64,000 nucleotides of DNA from contig JACAAY010000009.1 of NCBI GenBank assembly GCA_013377095.1, positions 1 through 64,000 on the forward strand, in the 5' to 3' direction. The position numbers and the translations under genes are program-made. Under the pieces are notes generated by a model. That model was not told the origin of the DNA and did no database searches. It saw only the letters and a list, made by a program, of their open reading frames with translations. Within the stretch, counting starts at the first letter, position 1, and every line of letters starts with the position of its first letter. Positions 30,672 through 39,900 of this stretch are shown piece by piece. This stretch comes from Desulfuromonadales bacterium (GTDB lineage: Bacteria > Desulfobacterota > Desulfuromonadia > Geobacterales > Pseudopelobacteraceae).

Positions 30672-31371
30672 ATCCAATCCTCCCGACATTGTGACTGATG
30701 ATAGTAGCAGGACCGTTAATTCGTCTTCGTATAATAAGTTAAAGAGACTTCGTTTATTTGGGTTATGGAAGGAAAGGGTGAATTTCGAAATTGACGTAAA
30801 AAAGGTGCGTCGATAATTCGTTAAACTATTGAAATCGTACCATAATAAAAAAGACAATGGAATAGTTATAAACATCGTGAACGGGACATTTTCCGCTCTT
30901 TTTACGTGGTCATGGGTTGACAAAGGTACCAATGTGGCTGGCAGGTAAGGCTGAAAAAAAATTAATTTTCATGTGTGGTAAAAGTTTAAGACGAGTGATC
31001 ACCATGGGTTCCATTGACTGGCTCACGCTTAATACTGATTCATTCTACAGCACTATATCATGTGCTTTTAGCCGCTATCAATTGGTATTCATTATTGTTG
31101 TTTCCTGGTTCTAATTTGGTTTAGTTTTGGCTCGAATTTATCTGTTGTTTCTGGCAATGTCCTGTTAGACTTTTTTGCACTAAGCCAAAACCTCCCCATC
31201 CGCCACTCCGGGGCACCTTCTCCCCACGGGAGAAGGGACAATAACAATCACCCCCTCTCCTATTGGGAGAGGGAGGCTGAAGGCCGGGCGAAGGAATAAG
31301 GCAGGGCTTTGATCAATAACAATAATCAAACCGGACAACTGTGGCTGGATTTTTGAAAGAGGGGGTTCTCC
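30672..31371. other. AT-rich intergenic region
   Basis: 700 bases between two divergently oriented genes. Most of it (30672-31190) is clearly poorer in G+C than the flanking genes and has no supported reading frame; 31153-31310 is a G+C-rich block containing two hairpins described separately. Promoters for the flanking genes must lie here, but I could not identify strong -35/-10 pairs. Confidence 0.4.
31216..31273. repeat. Pair of REP-like hairpins
   Basis: Two near-perfect inverted repeats lie 16 bases apart: CCTTCTCCC/GGGAGAAGG (31216-31236) and CCCTCTCC/GGAGAGGG (31253-31273). They share the core TCTCC...GGAGA, have short loops and no T-run, and are embedded in a G+C-rich block inside AT-rich DNA. 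This is the look of a dispersed extragenic palindromic element rather than a terminator. Confidence 0.5.
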
Positions 31372-31992
31372 ATGAACAAACCCATAACCGTAACCGCTAT
31401 CGTCGGAAGCTATCGCAGAGGCGGTATTATTGACCGTGCGGTGGATGAGATCCTTGCCGCAGCGCGGGAAGCTGGCGCCGATACGGAAAAGATCCTCCTG
31501 ATGGACAGGCGAATCGAGTTCTGTACGAACTGTCGGACCTGCACGCAGCAGGCTGGAGCAGGGCGGGGTGCCTGCGCTACCGTTGATGATATGGGCCCAA
31601 TTTTGGACAGGATCGAAGCTTCCGACGCCATTGTGCTGGCCTCACCCATGAATTTCGGAACCGTGACGGCGATAATGAAGCGCTTCATCGAACGGTTGGC
31701 CTGCTATGCGTATTGGCCCTGGGGTCAGCCCTCCCCAAAGATGCGCAATCAGCTGAAGGGGAAACGGGCCGTGCTGGTGGCCTCATCGGCGGCGCCCGCT
31801 CTCCTTGCCCGTCTGCTGTCGAAGATCGTCGGGTCGCTGAAGCAGGCGGCGGATGTGCTGGGCGCGAAAACCATTGGCGTGCTCTTTATGGGGTTGGCAG
31901 CGCAACAGCCACATCAGGAGTTGGGAGAGCGGACTAGAGAAAAGGCCCGCAAGCTGGGGAAAAAGCTGGCTTCGCAGCGGCGGAAGGAATAG
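31372..31992 (+). CDS. Flavodoxin-family NAD(P)H-dependent oxidoreductase
   Basis: 206 residues. The N-terminal VTAIVGSYRRGGIIDRAVDEI fits the FMN-phosphate loop of the NADPH-dependent FMN reductase / iron-sulfur flavoprotein group. The motif FCTNCRTCTQQAGAGRGAC (Cys spaced 2, 2 and about 8) may bind a metal cluster or be redox-active, and ASPMNFGTVTAIMKRFIER is the second FMN-binding stretch. GAGGGGG precedes the ATG. It is a single gene with no obvious partner; the substrate is unknown. Confidence 0.83.
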   Translation: MNKPITVTAIVGSYRRGGIIDRAVDEILAAAREAGADTEKILLMDRRIEFCTNCRTCTQQAGAGRGACATVDDMGPILDRIEASDAIVLASPMNFGTVTAIMKRFIERLACYAYWPWGQPSPKMRNQLKGKRAVLVASSAAPALLARLLSKIVGSLKQAADVLGAKTIGVLFMGLAAQQPHQELGERTREKARKLGKKLASQRRKE

Positions 31993-32022
31993 CAGGGCGC
32001 GGCTGGCCGCGCCCCCTGTGGT

Positions 32023-32481
32023 TCAGCGGTTTGTGTGCGTGGCGGTCGCGGTCAGGCCATCCGCCAATTGTTGCCGCTCTTGCTTTGTCAGCCGTGACTC
32101 GGCATGCATGAGCGTATACTGGAGCGGCGGCATTTCTCCTTCAAGCAGTTCCTCATTGATTTTCTTAGGATTTTCCCCTTCCTGCACACCATTCTGCCAT
32201 TCAGAGAAATTCAATTCATTTCTCCCGTTTGTGATGTCCCACTGGATCAGCCAGGAGACGGGCGCAACCCGGCTATACCATGGCCATACGGTTTCGTTGC
32301 TGTGGCAGTCAAAGCAGGCCCGCTTTGCCAATGCTCTGGTTTCCGGAGAATTCCAGGCCGGCTCTCTGATGATGGGAGGGTTGCTCTGCTTTCGGCCATA
32401 GGGTACAAGCTGGATGCCCGCCAGGATGACGATAACGGCGAATGCAGCAAACCCTGCTGTTTTTGTGGTTGATTTTTGCAT
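32023..32481 (-). CDS. Membrane-anchored heme-binding-domain protein
   Basis: 152 residues. An N-terminal membrane anchor (AAFAVIVILAGIQLV) leads into the short 'haem-binding domain' family, with ACFDCHSNETVWPWYSRVAP, where CFDCH is a c-type heme site, and further conserved WLIQWDI and LNFSEW segments. The C-terminal MPPLQYTLMHAESRLT is also typical. I set the start at ATG 32481, preceded by AAAGGA; an ATG at 32508 is in frame. It should face the periplasm. The redox partner is not apparent. Confidence 0.83.
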   Translation of the reverse strand: MQKSTTKTAGFAAFAVIVILAGIQLVPYGRKQSNPPIIREPAWNSPETRALAKRACFDCHSNETVWPWYSRVAPVSWLIQWDITNGRNELNFSEWQNGVQEGENPKKINEELLEGEMPPLQYTLMHAESRLTKQERQQLADGLTATATHTNR

Positions 32482-32677
32482 GATTGAAATCCTTTGTTTT
32501 AATGACATTAAGAAGAGAGAGAAACGTCAAGTTCATGTTCCATCAATGGTAACACCTCCGCACTGCAACTCAAGAGAATCATTATTCACATTGCATGAAC
32601 GGGAATTTGCCCGCTTGACTTATTGCCCAGGCGGTTCAAACTTGAAATAATAAATTCAACTGTACGGGGTGTCTACC

Positions 32678-33955
32678 ATGAAAGATCCCTGGACAAACAC
32701 ATTTCCCCTGCCGCTTTCCGGCAGGAAATGCAAGGCGAGTACTGCTGAAAAGGTCACTGCTGTCGATCGATGGCTGGTTCACAAATTTCTGCATGCCATT
32801 GGAGAACCTCCAATGCGGGTGGTTTTGTGGAATGAGGAAGAAGTAACGCCGCCCAATTCCATCCCTGCCGTCGGCATGCGGATTCGCAGTCGGTCCACTC
32901 TCTGGCGTTTGTTGACTAATCCCCTGCTGCACTTTGGCGATGACTACTGTGCTGGCCGGATCGAGATCGAAGGGGGACTGGTACTGTTTTTGGAGACGGT
33001 CTACCGGTCCATGGCCAGCACATCCCACTTCCGGCGCAGGTCCGATCCGCTCGCCTACCGCCGCAATCAGCCAAACCTCAACTCCCCTGCAGAATCGCAA
33101 AAGAATATCCACCACCACTACGATATCGGTAACGAGTTTTATCAGCTCTGGCTGGACAGGGAACTGCTCTATACCTGCGCCTACTTTCCCCATCCGGATG
33201 CCTCGCTGGAAGTCGCTCAGGTCGCCAAGATGGACCTGGTCTGCCGCAAGTTGCGCCTGCGTCCGGGGCAGAGCGTGGTGGAGGCGGGCTGCGGTTGGGG
33301 AGCGCTGGCACTCCACATGGCCGGTCATTACGGGGTCAGGGTCAAGGCGTACAATATTTCCCGCCAGCAGATTGCCTATGCGCGTGAACGTGCCAGGGCC
33401 GAAGGGCTGGAGGGGCGGGTAGAGTATGTGGAGGATGATTATCGGGCCATAACGGGAAGCTATGATGTGTTTGTTTCGGTGGGGATGCTGGAGCATGTGG
33501 GCCCTGACCACTACCAGGAACTGGGAAGTGTGGTCAATCGTTGCCTGGTACAGGATGGACTTGGTCTGATCCACTGCATCGGGCAAAATATTTCCACCCC
33601 CATGAGCCCCTGGTTTCTGAAGCGTATCTTCCCCGGTGGGTATCCCCCAACGTTGCGGGAGATGATGGCGCTTTTCGAACCCTGGGAGTTCAGCGTCCTG
33701 GATGTGGAAAACCTGCGCTTGCACTATGCGAAGACCTGCGAGCACTGGCTGGAGCGATTTGAACACAATCGGGAGCGGGTGCGGGATATGTTCGACGAAT
33801 GTTTTATCCGGGCCTGGCAACTCTACCTGTCCGGCTGCATCGTAAACTTCACCATCGGCAACCTGCAACTGTACCAGGTCCTGTTTTCGCGCCCCTCCAA
33901 CAACCGCATTCCCTGGACACGCTCCCACCTTTCCGTCCCATCGGACGTGCCCTGA
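32678..33955 (+). CDS. Cyclopropane-fatty-acyl-phospholipid synthase family methyltransferase
   Basis: 425 residues. SAM-dependent enzyme of the CFA synthase/mycolic acid cyclopropane synthase family, which modifies unsaturated acyl chains of membrane phospholipids. Features: HHHYDIGNEFYQLWLD, YTCAYF, the SAM-binding VVEAGCGWGALALHMA, VSVGMLEHVG and the C-terminal RAWQLYLSGCIVNFTIGNLQLYQ. ATG 32678 is chosen; GTG 32669 is in frame. The stop overlaps the start of the next gene (TGATG), so it is translationally coupled to an FAD-dependent reductase. That pairing raises the chance that the product is a methyl-branched or otherwise processed chain rather than a plain cyclopropane (inference). Confidence 0.9.
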   Translation: MKDPWTNTFPLPLSGRKCKASTAEKVTAVDRWLVHKFLHAIGEPPMRVVLWNEEEVTPPNSIPAVGMRIRSRSTLWRLLTNPLLHFGDDYCAGRIEIEGGLVLFLETVYRSMASTSHFRRRSDPLAYRRNQPNLNSPAESQKNIHHHYDIGNEFYQLWLDRELLYTCAYFPHPDASLEVAQVAKMDLVCRKLRLRPGQSVVEAGCGWGALALHMAGHYGVRVKAYNISRQQIAYARERARAEGLEGRVEYVEDDYRAITGSYDVFVSVGMLEHVGPDHYQELGSVVNRCLVQDGLGLIHCIGQNISTPMSPWFLKRIFPGGYPPTLREMMALFEPWEFSVLDVENLRLHYAKTCEHWLERFEHNRERVRDMFDECFIRAWQLYLSGCIVNFTIGNLQLYQVLFSRPSNNRIPWTRSHLSVPSDVP

Positions 33956-35067
33956 TGGAGCGCTGCGAAGTGCTCGTTGTCGGCGGTGGCCCGGCTGGAT
34001 CAGTTTGTGCCGGAAAGCTCGTCCAGGCAGGGCTCGATGTGCTGCTGTTGGACAGGGAAGTGTTTCCGCGCCCCAAGCCCTGCGCCGGCTGGATTACACC
34101 GCCGGTGCTGGAGATACTGAAACTTGACCCGGAGGAGTATGGCCAGGGGCGGGTGCTACAGGCTATCAACGCCTTCCGCACCGGCTTGATACACGGGGCC
34201 GAGGTGTGTACCCGCTATGACGCGATAGTCAGTTTCGGTATCCGGCGTTACGAATTCGATCATTTCCTGCTGCAGCGCAGTGGTGTGCGCCGGATTCTGG
34301 GTGAGCCGGTGTTTTCACTGGAACGGCACCATGGCGGCTGGCTCGTGAACGGGAGCATCAGTGCACGGCTTTTGGTTGGTGCCGGTGGTCATTTCTGCCC
34401 GGTGGCTCGTCTGCTGGGGGCGCCTGTCGGCAGAGAGGATGTGGTAGTCGCACAGGTGGCCGAGTTTGCCATGAACCGGGAGCAGCAACGGCTGTGCCGC
34501 GTCCCGGCCGAAACGCCGGCGCTCTATTTCTGCCGGGACATGAAAGGGTATGGATGGCTGTTCCGTAAGGAGGGTTTTCTCAATGTCGGCTTGGGACGCA
34601 TGGATAGAGCTGACCTTAGCCGCCACAGGAGGGACTTCTGCACGTTTATTGGAGAACGATGGGGAGTGGATCCGGGCATGGTCGACCACTTCCAGGGACA
34701 TGCCTATCGTGTCTGCCAGCGACGGGGAGGGCGCACCTGCGTGGGGGATGGCGCGCTGCTGGTCGGTGATGCGGCCGGGCTTGCCCATCCTCAGAGTGGT
34801 GAAGGGATCCTGCCCGCGATCGAGTCAGCCCTGCTGGCGGCCGATACCATTCTGGCGGCTGGTGGAGATTATAGACGCGACAGACTGGAGCCGTACGCGG
34901 CCGGACTGACCAGCCTTTGTGGCGGTAAGAGTATGAAAATTCCTGCTGCAACCAGTTCATCAGCTATTGCACGCTTTCTCGGCTCTCGTCTGCTGTGCAA
35001 CAGCTGGTTTGCCCGTCATGTGGTGCTGGAGCGCTGGTTTCTCCATACGGATCCCCATCCGGCGTGA
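33955..35067 (+). CDS. FAD-dependent oxidoreductase, geranylgeranyl-reductase-like
   Basis: 370 residues. An N-terminal dinucleotide fold (VLVVGGGPAGSVCAGKL), the KPCAGWITPP segment of the geranylgeranyl reductase group and the second FAD motif VGDGALLVGDAAGLAHPQSGEG are present. Members reduce isoprenoid or acyl double bonds or hydroxylate aromatic compounds. The start overlaps the stop of the CFA-synthase-like gene, so the two probably act on the same membrane lipid (inference). It lacks the C-terminal lipid-associated region of some archaeal homologues. Confidence 0.85.
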   Translation: MERCEVLVVGGGPAGSVCAGKLVQAGLDVLLLDREVFPRPKPCAGWITPPVLEILKLDPEEYGQGRVLQAINAFRTGLIHGAEVCTRYDAIVSFGIRRYEFDHFLLQRSGVRRILGEPVFSLERHHGGWLVNGSISARLLVGAGGHFCPVARLLGAPVGREDVVVAQVAEFAMNREQQRLCRVPAETPALYFCRDMKGYGWLFRKEGFLNVGLGRMDRADLSRHRRDFCTFIGERWGVDPGMVDHFQGHAYRVCQRRGGRTCVGDGALLVGDAAGLAHPQSGEGILPAIESALLAADTILAAGGDYRRDRLEPYAAGLTSLCGGKSMKIPAATSSSAIARFLGSRLLCNSWFARHVVLERWFLHTDPHPA

Positions 35068-35238
35068 GCCGAGTGCCTTTGGCTGTTAGAGAACGTTCCG
35101 TCTCATCAGGAAAAAAGCCCATTTTGTATACTCAGTACCTCACTCCAGGTGCAGTTCGTCAACGAAATTACCTTGTTTTTGGTTCCCGACTACGTCATAG
35201 TCAGGCTAATTTGCATTCTCATTAAGTGGGGGCCGATC

Positions 35239-36270
35239 TTGATTGCGACGAAACTGCTATCCTGTTTTGCCTGCTTGTTCATAATTGCGGCAACCCTTGT
35301 TATCCCGCCCACAATGGTTACGGCTGCCACCTACACCTACGATGCTCTCAATCGAATCAAAACAGTAAGTTATGAAACCGGCGGCAGTATCAGCTATACC
35401 TACGATGCTGCCGGCAATACCATTGGCATGAGTGTGTTGCCGGATGCTACAGCTCCCACCATTACCGGTAGGACCCCTGCAAGCAATGCAAGCGGGGTCA
35501 CGGTATCGACCGCAATCACCATTACCCTGTCGGAACCGGTGTCCGATGCCAGTGCCCTGTCTGCTATCACCCTTACCGGCCCGGGCGGCTCCACAGCCGG
35601 GCAGGTAACCCGCGGCCCGCTCAGTGTTACCTTCACCCCCAGCAGTCCGTTGGCAACCGGCACAGTGTACACCGTTTCCGTGGCCGGCCTGAAAGATCTG
35701 TCGGGCAATACGATGGCCGGACCGGTGTCCTGGACTTTCGCCACCGCACCGCAACCCACCTCAACCGTTACGGTCCGCTATTCTGGGGACGGGGCGGGCA
35801 ATATCCACAGTGTTCCCGGCGGCATCTCCTGCACCGAGGAACCCTGTTCCGTGCTCTTCACCACCGGCGCCGGCCTCACCCTGCACGCCGATCCGAGCAG
35901 CGGTTCGCTCTTTGACGGCTGGTTCAACGGTGGCTGCAGCGGCACGGGGGACTGTGCCCTGACCCCCGGCGGTAACACCGAGGTGACATCACGCTTCATT
36001 CTCATCCAGCCGGCGCGCATATCAGCCACACCACCAACCTATTTCGACAGCCTGAACTCGGCCTGCAATGCCATCACTTCCGGGAATGTTACGGTCGAGG
36101 CAATGGCAACCACCTTTACGGAAAACCTCTCCCTGAACCAGGGCAGCAACGTACTCATTCGCGGCGGATTCGACGCCGGCTATGGCAGCGTGGTTGGTTC
36201 CACCGTTGTTCAGGGAGTGTTTTCCATACAGAGTGGAGCGGCGACTGTGGATCGCCTGGTGCTGCGATGA
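35239..36270 (+). CDS. Secreted YD-repeat / Ig-like surface protein
   Basis: About 343 residues from a TTG at 35239, chosen because GTGGGGG precedes it and a signal peptide follows (CLFIIAATLVIPPTMVTA); an upstream frame reaches 35149. In order: two YD repeats (YTYDALNRIKTVSY and YTYDAAGNTIG), a Big_5-type Ig-like domain (APTITGRTPASNASGVTV ... LATGTVYTVSVAGLKDLSGN), a divergent repeat with Cys pairs (GISCTEEPC, GGCSGTGDC), and a tail with LIRGGFDAGYGS ending VDRLVLR. That tail is similar to the end of the HAF protein at 29166-30671. It lies just before the RHS gene and probably belongs to the same surface cassette. Confidence 0.75.
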   Translation: MIATKLLSCFACLFIIAATLVIPPTMVTAATYTYDALNRIKTVSYETGGSISYTYDAAGNTIGMSVLPDATAPTITGRTPASNASGVTVSTAITITLSEPVSDASALSAITLTGPGGSTAGQVTRGPLSVTFTPSSPLATGTVYTVSVAGLKDLSGNTMAGPVSWTFATAPQPTSTVTVRYSGDGAGNIHSVPGGISCTEEPCSVLFTTGAGLTLHADPSSGSLFDGWFNGGCSGTGDCALTPGGNTEVTSRFILIQPARISATPPTYFDSLNSACNAITSGNVTVEAMATTFTENLSLNQGSNVLIRGGFDAGYGSVVGSTVVQGVFSIQSGAATVDRLVLR

Positions 36271-36323
36271 AGGGAAAAGTTGGGGAGCATGCCATGAACG
36301 AATCAGTGACAAGGAGCAGACCG

Positions 36324-36935
36324 ATGCGCATTGATCTGTCTCGAATCATCCTTCTTCTGTTGCAACTGGCCCTGTTTCGCCCCATGGCCGGTTATGCCGA
36401 TACAAGCATATCTGCCGGTGGCGAAACCATCACCTGGAATCTCCAGGGTATTCCGCAGACCAGTTTTTTCGGCTCCGGTAGCTGCGGCTACATTGAGGCA
36501 ACAAATTTCTGGTCCTGCGACTATGGATTGATGGACCCTCCCTATGGGACAGAGATCACCTTTACCGCTTCGATCAAACCAACCTCCGCAACCTATCCCT
36601 CCCTGTACTTCGGTTACTACGATGTCAACAACCAGTTTCATGGTGTCAATCTTAGGCAGGGTGTGGGCACGGCTACCCTGAATATGGCCACCTCCTTCTA
36701 TATCCCGGCCAGCGCAAAAAAATTCGCCTTGATCTACCACAGTGACGGCTCCGGCATCAGCGGGACCAGTATCCAGATCAACTGGGCCATCGCCAATTAT
36801 GATCCGGTGCGGGCCAACCTGCTGGGGGGCGACGACATCAGCCCCGATACGGAGTATTGCGATGATAACCCGCAACCGGGACAGCCCCGTATCAGGAAAT
36901 TCAAGAACAAGCGGGGCGCCGGGCCGGGTGGCTGA
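36324..36935 (+). CDS. N-terminal part of RHS protein (exported), ending at an in-frame TGA
   Basis: 203 residues. ATG 36324 has AAGGAG seven bases upstream and begins a signal peptide (IILLLLQLALFRPMAGYA); ATGs at 36267 and 36294 are in frame. The mature part is beta-rich with paired Cys (GSCGYIEATNFWSCDYG) and ends in a low-complexity linker (KFKNKRGAGPGG) directly before TGA 36933-36935. The same frame continues after the stop into the large YD-repeat protein, so this is most likely the cut-off N-terminus of one larger gene. If the stop is real, it would yield a free secreted protein of unknown role. Confidence 0.65.
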   Translation: MRIDLSRIILLLLQLALFRPMAGYADTSISAGGETITWNLQGIPQTSFFGSGSCGYIEATNFWSCDYGLMDPPYGTEITFTASIKPTSATYPSLYFGYYDVNNQFHGVNLRQGVGTATLNMATSFYIPASAKKFALIYHSDGSGISGTSIQINWAIANYDPVRANLLGGDDISPDTEYCDDNPQPGQPRIRKFKNKRGAGPGG

Positions 36936-36959
36936 AGCAAGTCCGGATTACCCAGGTTC

Positions 36960-39900
36960 TTGGTAAACACAGCAGCACTCAGTCTCGTCATAGCGGATAC
37001 GGATTTTTCCTACGCAAGCATTGGTCCCGACCTGGAGATGACCCGCACCTACAACTCCAACAACGGTGAGGTCGACATGTTCGGCAGGGGCTGGACCTTT
37101 GAGTATGAATCGAAGGTAAAGACCACCGTCTGCTCTGCCAGCCAGGTTGCCCTGTTCCAGGGGGGAGGCAACTTCCTGAAATTCGACAAGACCACCGCGG
37201 TCTGTCCGGGCGTTAGCAACTTGCAGTTGGCAGTCACCCCATCATCTCCGTCGGGTAACCGCGACCGGCTCACCTGGTACTATAACAGTGCCGGCTCCTA
37301 CGATTACTGGATCCATGAACCGAGGGGCAAGGGTATCAGGTACCGTTTTGATTTCACCCCCCCTATTTTGTACGGTACCTGGCCGTTGAAGTCCATTAGC
37401 GACGCCAACGGTCGTAGCGTCACCATCGCCTACAATGCCAACGGCATGATCAGCACCATCACCGATGCAGCCGGCCGGGTTACCTCGTTCGGTTACGACC
37501 TGTCCAACCGCTGTACCTCCATGACGGTACCGAGTGGCCTGATTGCCCGCTACGAATACAATGCCTCCGGTTTTCTGACGAAAAGCATCGACCTGCTGGG
37601 CAACCAGACTGTCTTCGCCTACGACGCCGAAGGCTATCTGCTCTCCATGACCCTGGGGGACAAGGTCACCAGTTTTGGATATGACGGGAGCGTTGCACCG
37701 AAACGGCTGAAAACGGTAACCGATCCCTTGGGCCGGAGCCAGACCTATACGAAGGAGTATTCGTACGACGGCAACAGCGCCACCGACGCAACCGGCAATG
37801 TCTCATACTTCGCCTCCACCGAGGAGGGGCTCTCCACATCTGCCAAGGATCCGCTCGGGTTCACGGCCACTAAAACCTACACCGGGGGACTCCTTGCCTC
37901 CTATACTGACCCCATGGGATGGGCGACCCAGAAGACCTACGACGCCGGAGGAAACACCCTCACCACCACCCAGCGGATCGATAAAACCACCACCTATACC
38001 TATGATGCCGTCGGCAACCGCACCAGCATGAGAAATCCGGAGGGGGAAACCTGGCGCTACGAGTACGACGCCAACCGCAACCGCACCAGAGTGATCCGCC
38101 CCTCGGGCAGCAGCACCACTTTCACCTATACCAACGGGCTGCCCACCAGGATCACCGATGCCCGGGGCAAGAGCAGCTTCCTGGGCTACGATGCCTACGG
38201 CAACGTCACCTCGGTCACGGACCCCCGTGGAGCGATCTGGCGCTACGGCTACGACGCCAAGGGACTTAGGAAGGTTTCGGAAACCGACCCCCTGGGCAAC
38301 ACGACCTCCTACAGCTACGACAACAATGACCGGGTCACCGCCATCACCAACGCCGACGGCTCGATCAGGAGGTTTACCTACGACTGCTGCGCATTGATCG
38401 CCGTAACCGATGAAAACAACCACAGCACATCCATTGCCCGGAACAAATTGCTCCAGCCGGTGCGCGTCACTGATCCGCTCGGTTACGTCACGACCATGGA
38501 GTACGACGCAACCAATACCCTGGTGCGGACCGTCTTTCCCAATGGCGCCGCCGCTTCCACCACCGTGGACAAGCTCTACCGCCCCTCGCTGATCACTGAT
38601 GCGCTGGGTGGAACCAAATCTCTGACCTATGATGGAAGCTGGAATATCTCCACGATCACCGATGAGCGGGGAAAAACCACGAACTTTGCCTTTGACCAGG
38701 GGTTGCCCTGGATCATCAGGGATATGGCGGAGAACCGTCTGATCTTCTCCTGGGACGGGGCGAACCGGCTGAACAGGTGGATCAATTCGCGCTGGGATGG
38801 CCTTACTTACTCCTATTCAGTTGATGGTCTTCTCACGGGAAAAAACAGTTACTCTTCAGGTGCTTCGCTGGCATCCTATGCCTATGATGCCGTCGGCAAC
38901 ATGACCCAGGCCGCCGATCCATCCGGAACAACCTCCTATGCCTATGACGATGCCGGCAACACGACCGCCATAACCTGGCCGGGAGGAAGGTCGGCAACCT
39001 TTACCTACAACCTGGCCGGACGGCTCAGTTCCATCAACTATCCCGGTGGCGTGCTCGTCACCTATGTCTACGACAAGCGCAACCGGATAGCCTCCATGAC
39101 CCTGGGAGGGCAAACTGTCAGCTTCCAGCGCGATCCGGCAGGCAATGTCCTCAGTGAAAACCGTTCCAATGGCACGGTTTCAAGCTACAGCTATGATCAG
39201 AAGAACCAGCTTTCCTCCATGAACCACAAGAAAGGCGGTGTTCCCTTTGTGCAGCTGACCTACACCAGGGATGCCATGGGCAATGTCATCGGAGAGGGGA
39301 GGGTCCTGCCTCTGTATCCGGCCCTTACGCCCAAAACCGTCTCGCCGATCTACAACGATCTGAACCAGGTTGCCTCCTGGGGAGGGGATGTCTTTTCCTA
39401 TGACTGGGACGGCAATTTGACAGGAGTTTCCGGAAGCAGAAGTCTGTCAGCCGGTTATGACAGCATGAACCGGCTCTCCACGCTGACACGCGCCGGAGGG
39501 ACGACCACGTTCACCTACAATGCCCTGGGGCAGAGGACAAAGGCCGTAACCGGCGCCCAGACGGTGAACTCCCACTATGACCAGCAGGGCAGGCTCCTGT
39601 TCCAGAGCGACGGCTCCGGACAGGTGATCGCCTACTACTTCTATGTTGGCAGGCGCCTGGTTGCCATGGCGACCCCGGCCGGAGCGTACTACTTCTACCA
39701 CTACGACAAGACCGGCAACACCATCGCCCTGTCCGACACGTCGGGAAAAATGGCCGCTGCCTACGCCTACCTCCCTTCCGGTGAAATATCCCAGTCCAGT
39801 GGCAGCGTACCCAATCCGTTCACCTTTGTGGGCGCATCCGGCGTTATGGACGATGGCAACGGTCTCTTTTTCATGAAAAACCGGCAGTACGATGCAATCA

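Noticed and set aside
32636-33928. 430-codon - strand frame opposite the CFA-synthase gene
   Set aside because: Fully antisense to a recognised enzyme with intact SAM motifs; no family resemblance in the antisense product.
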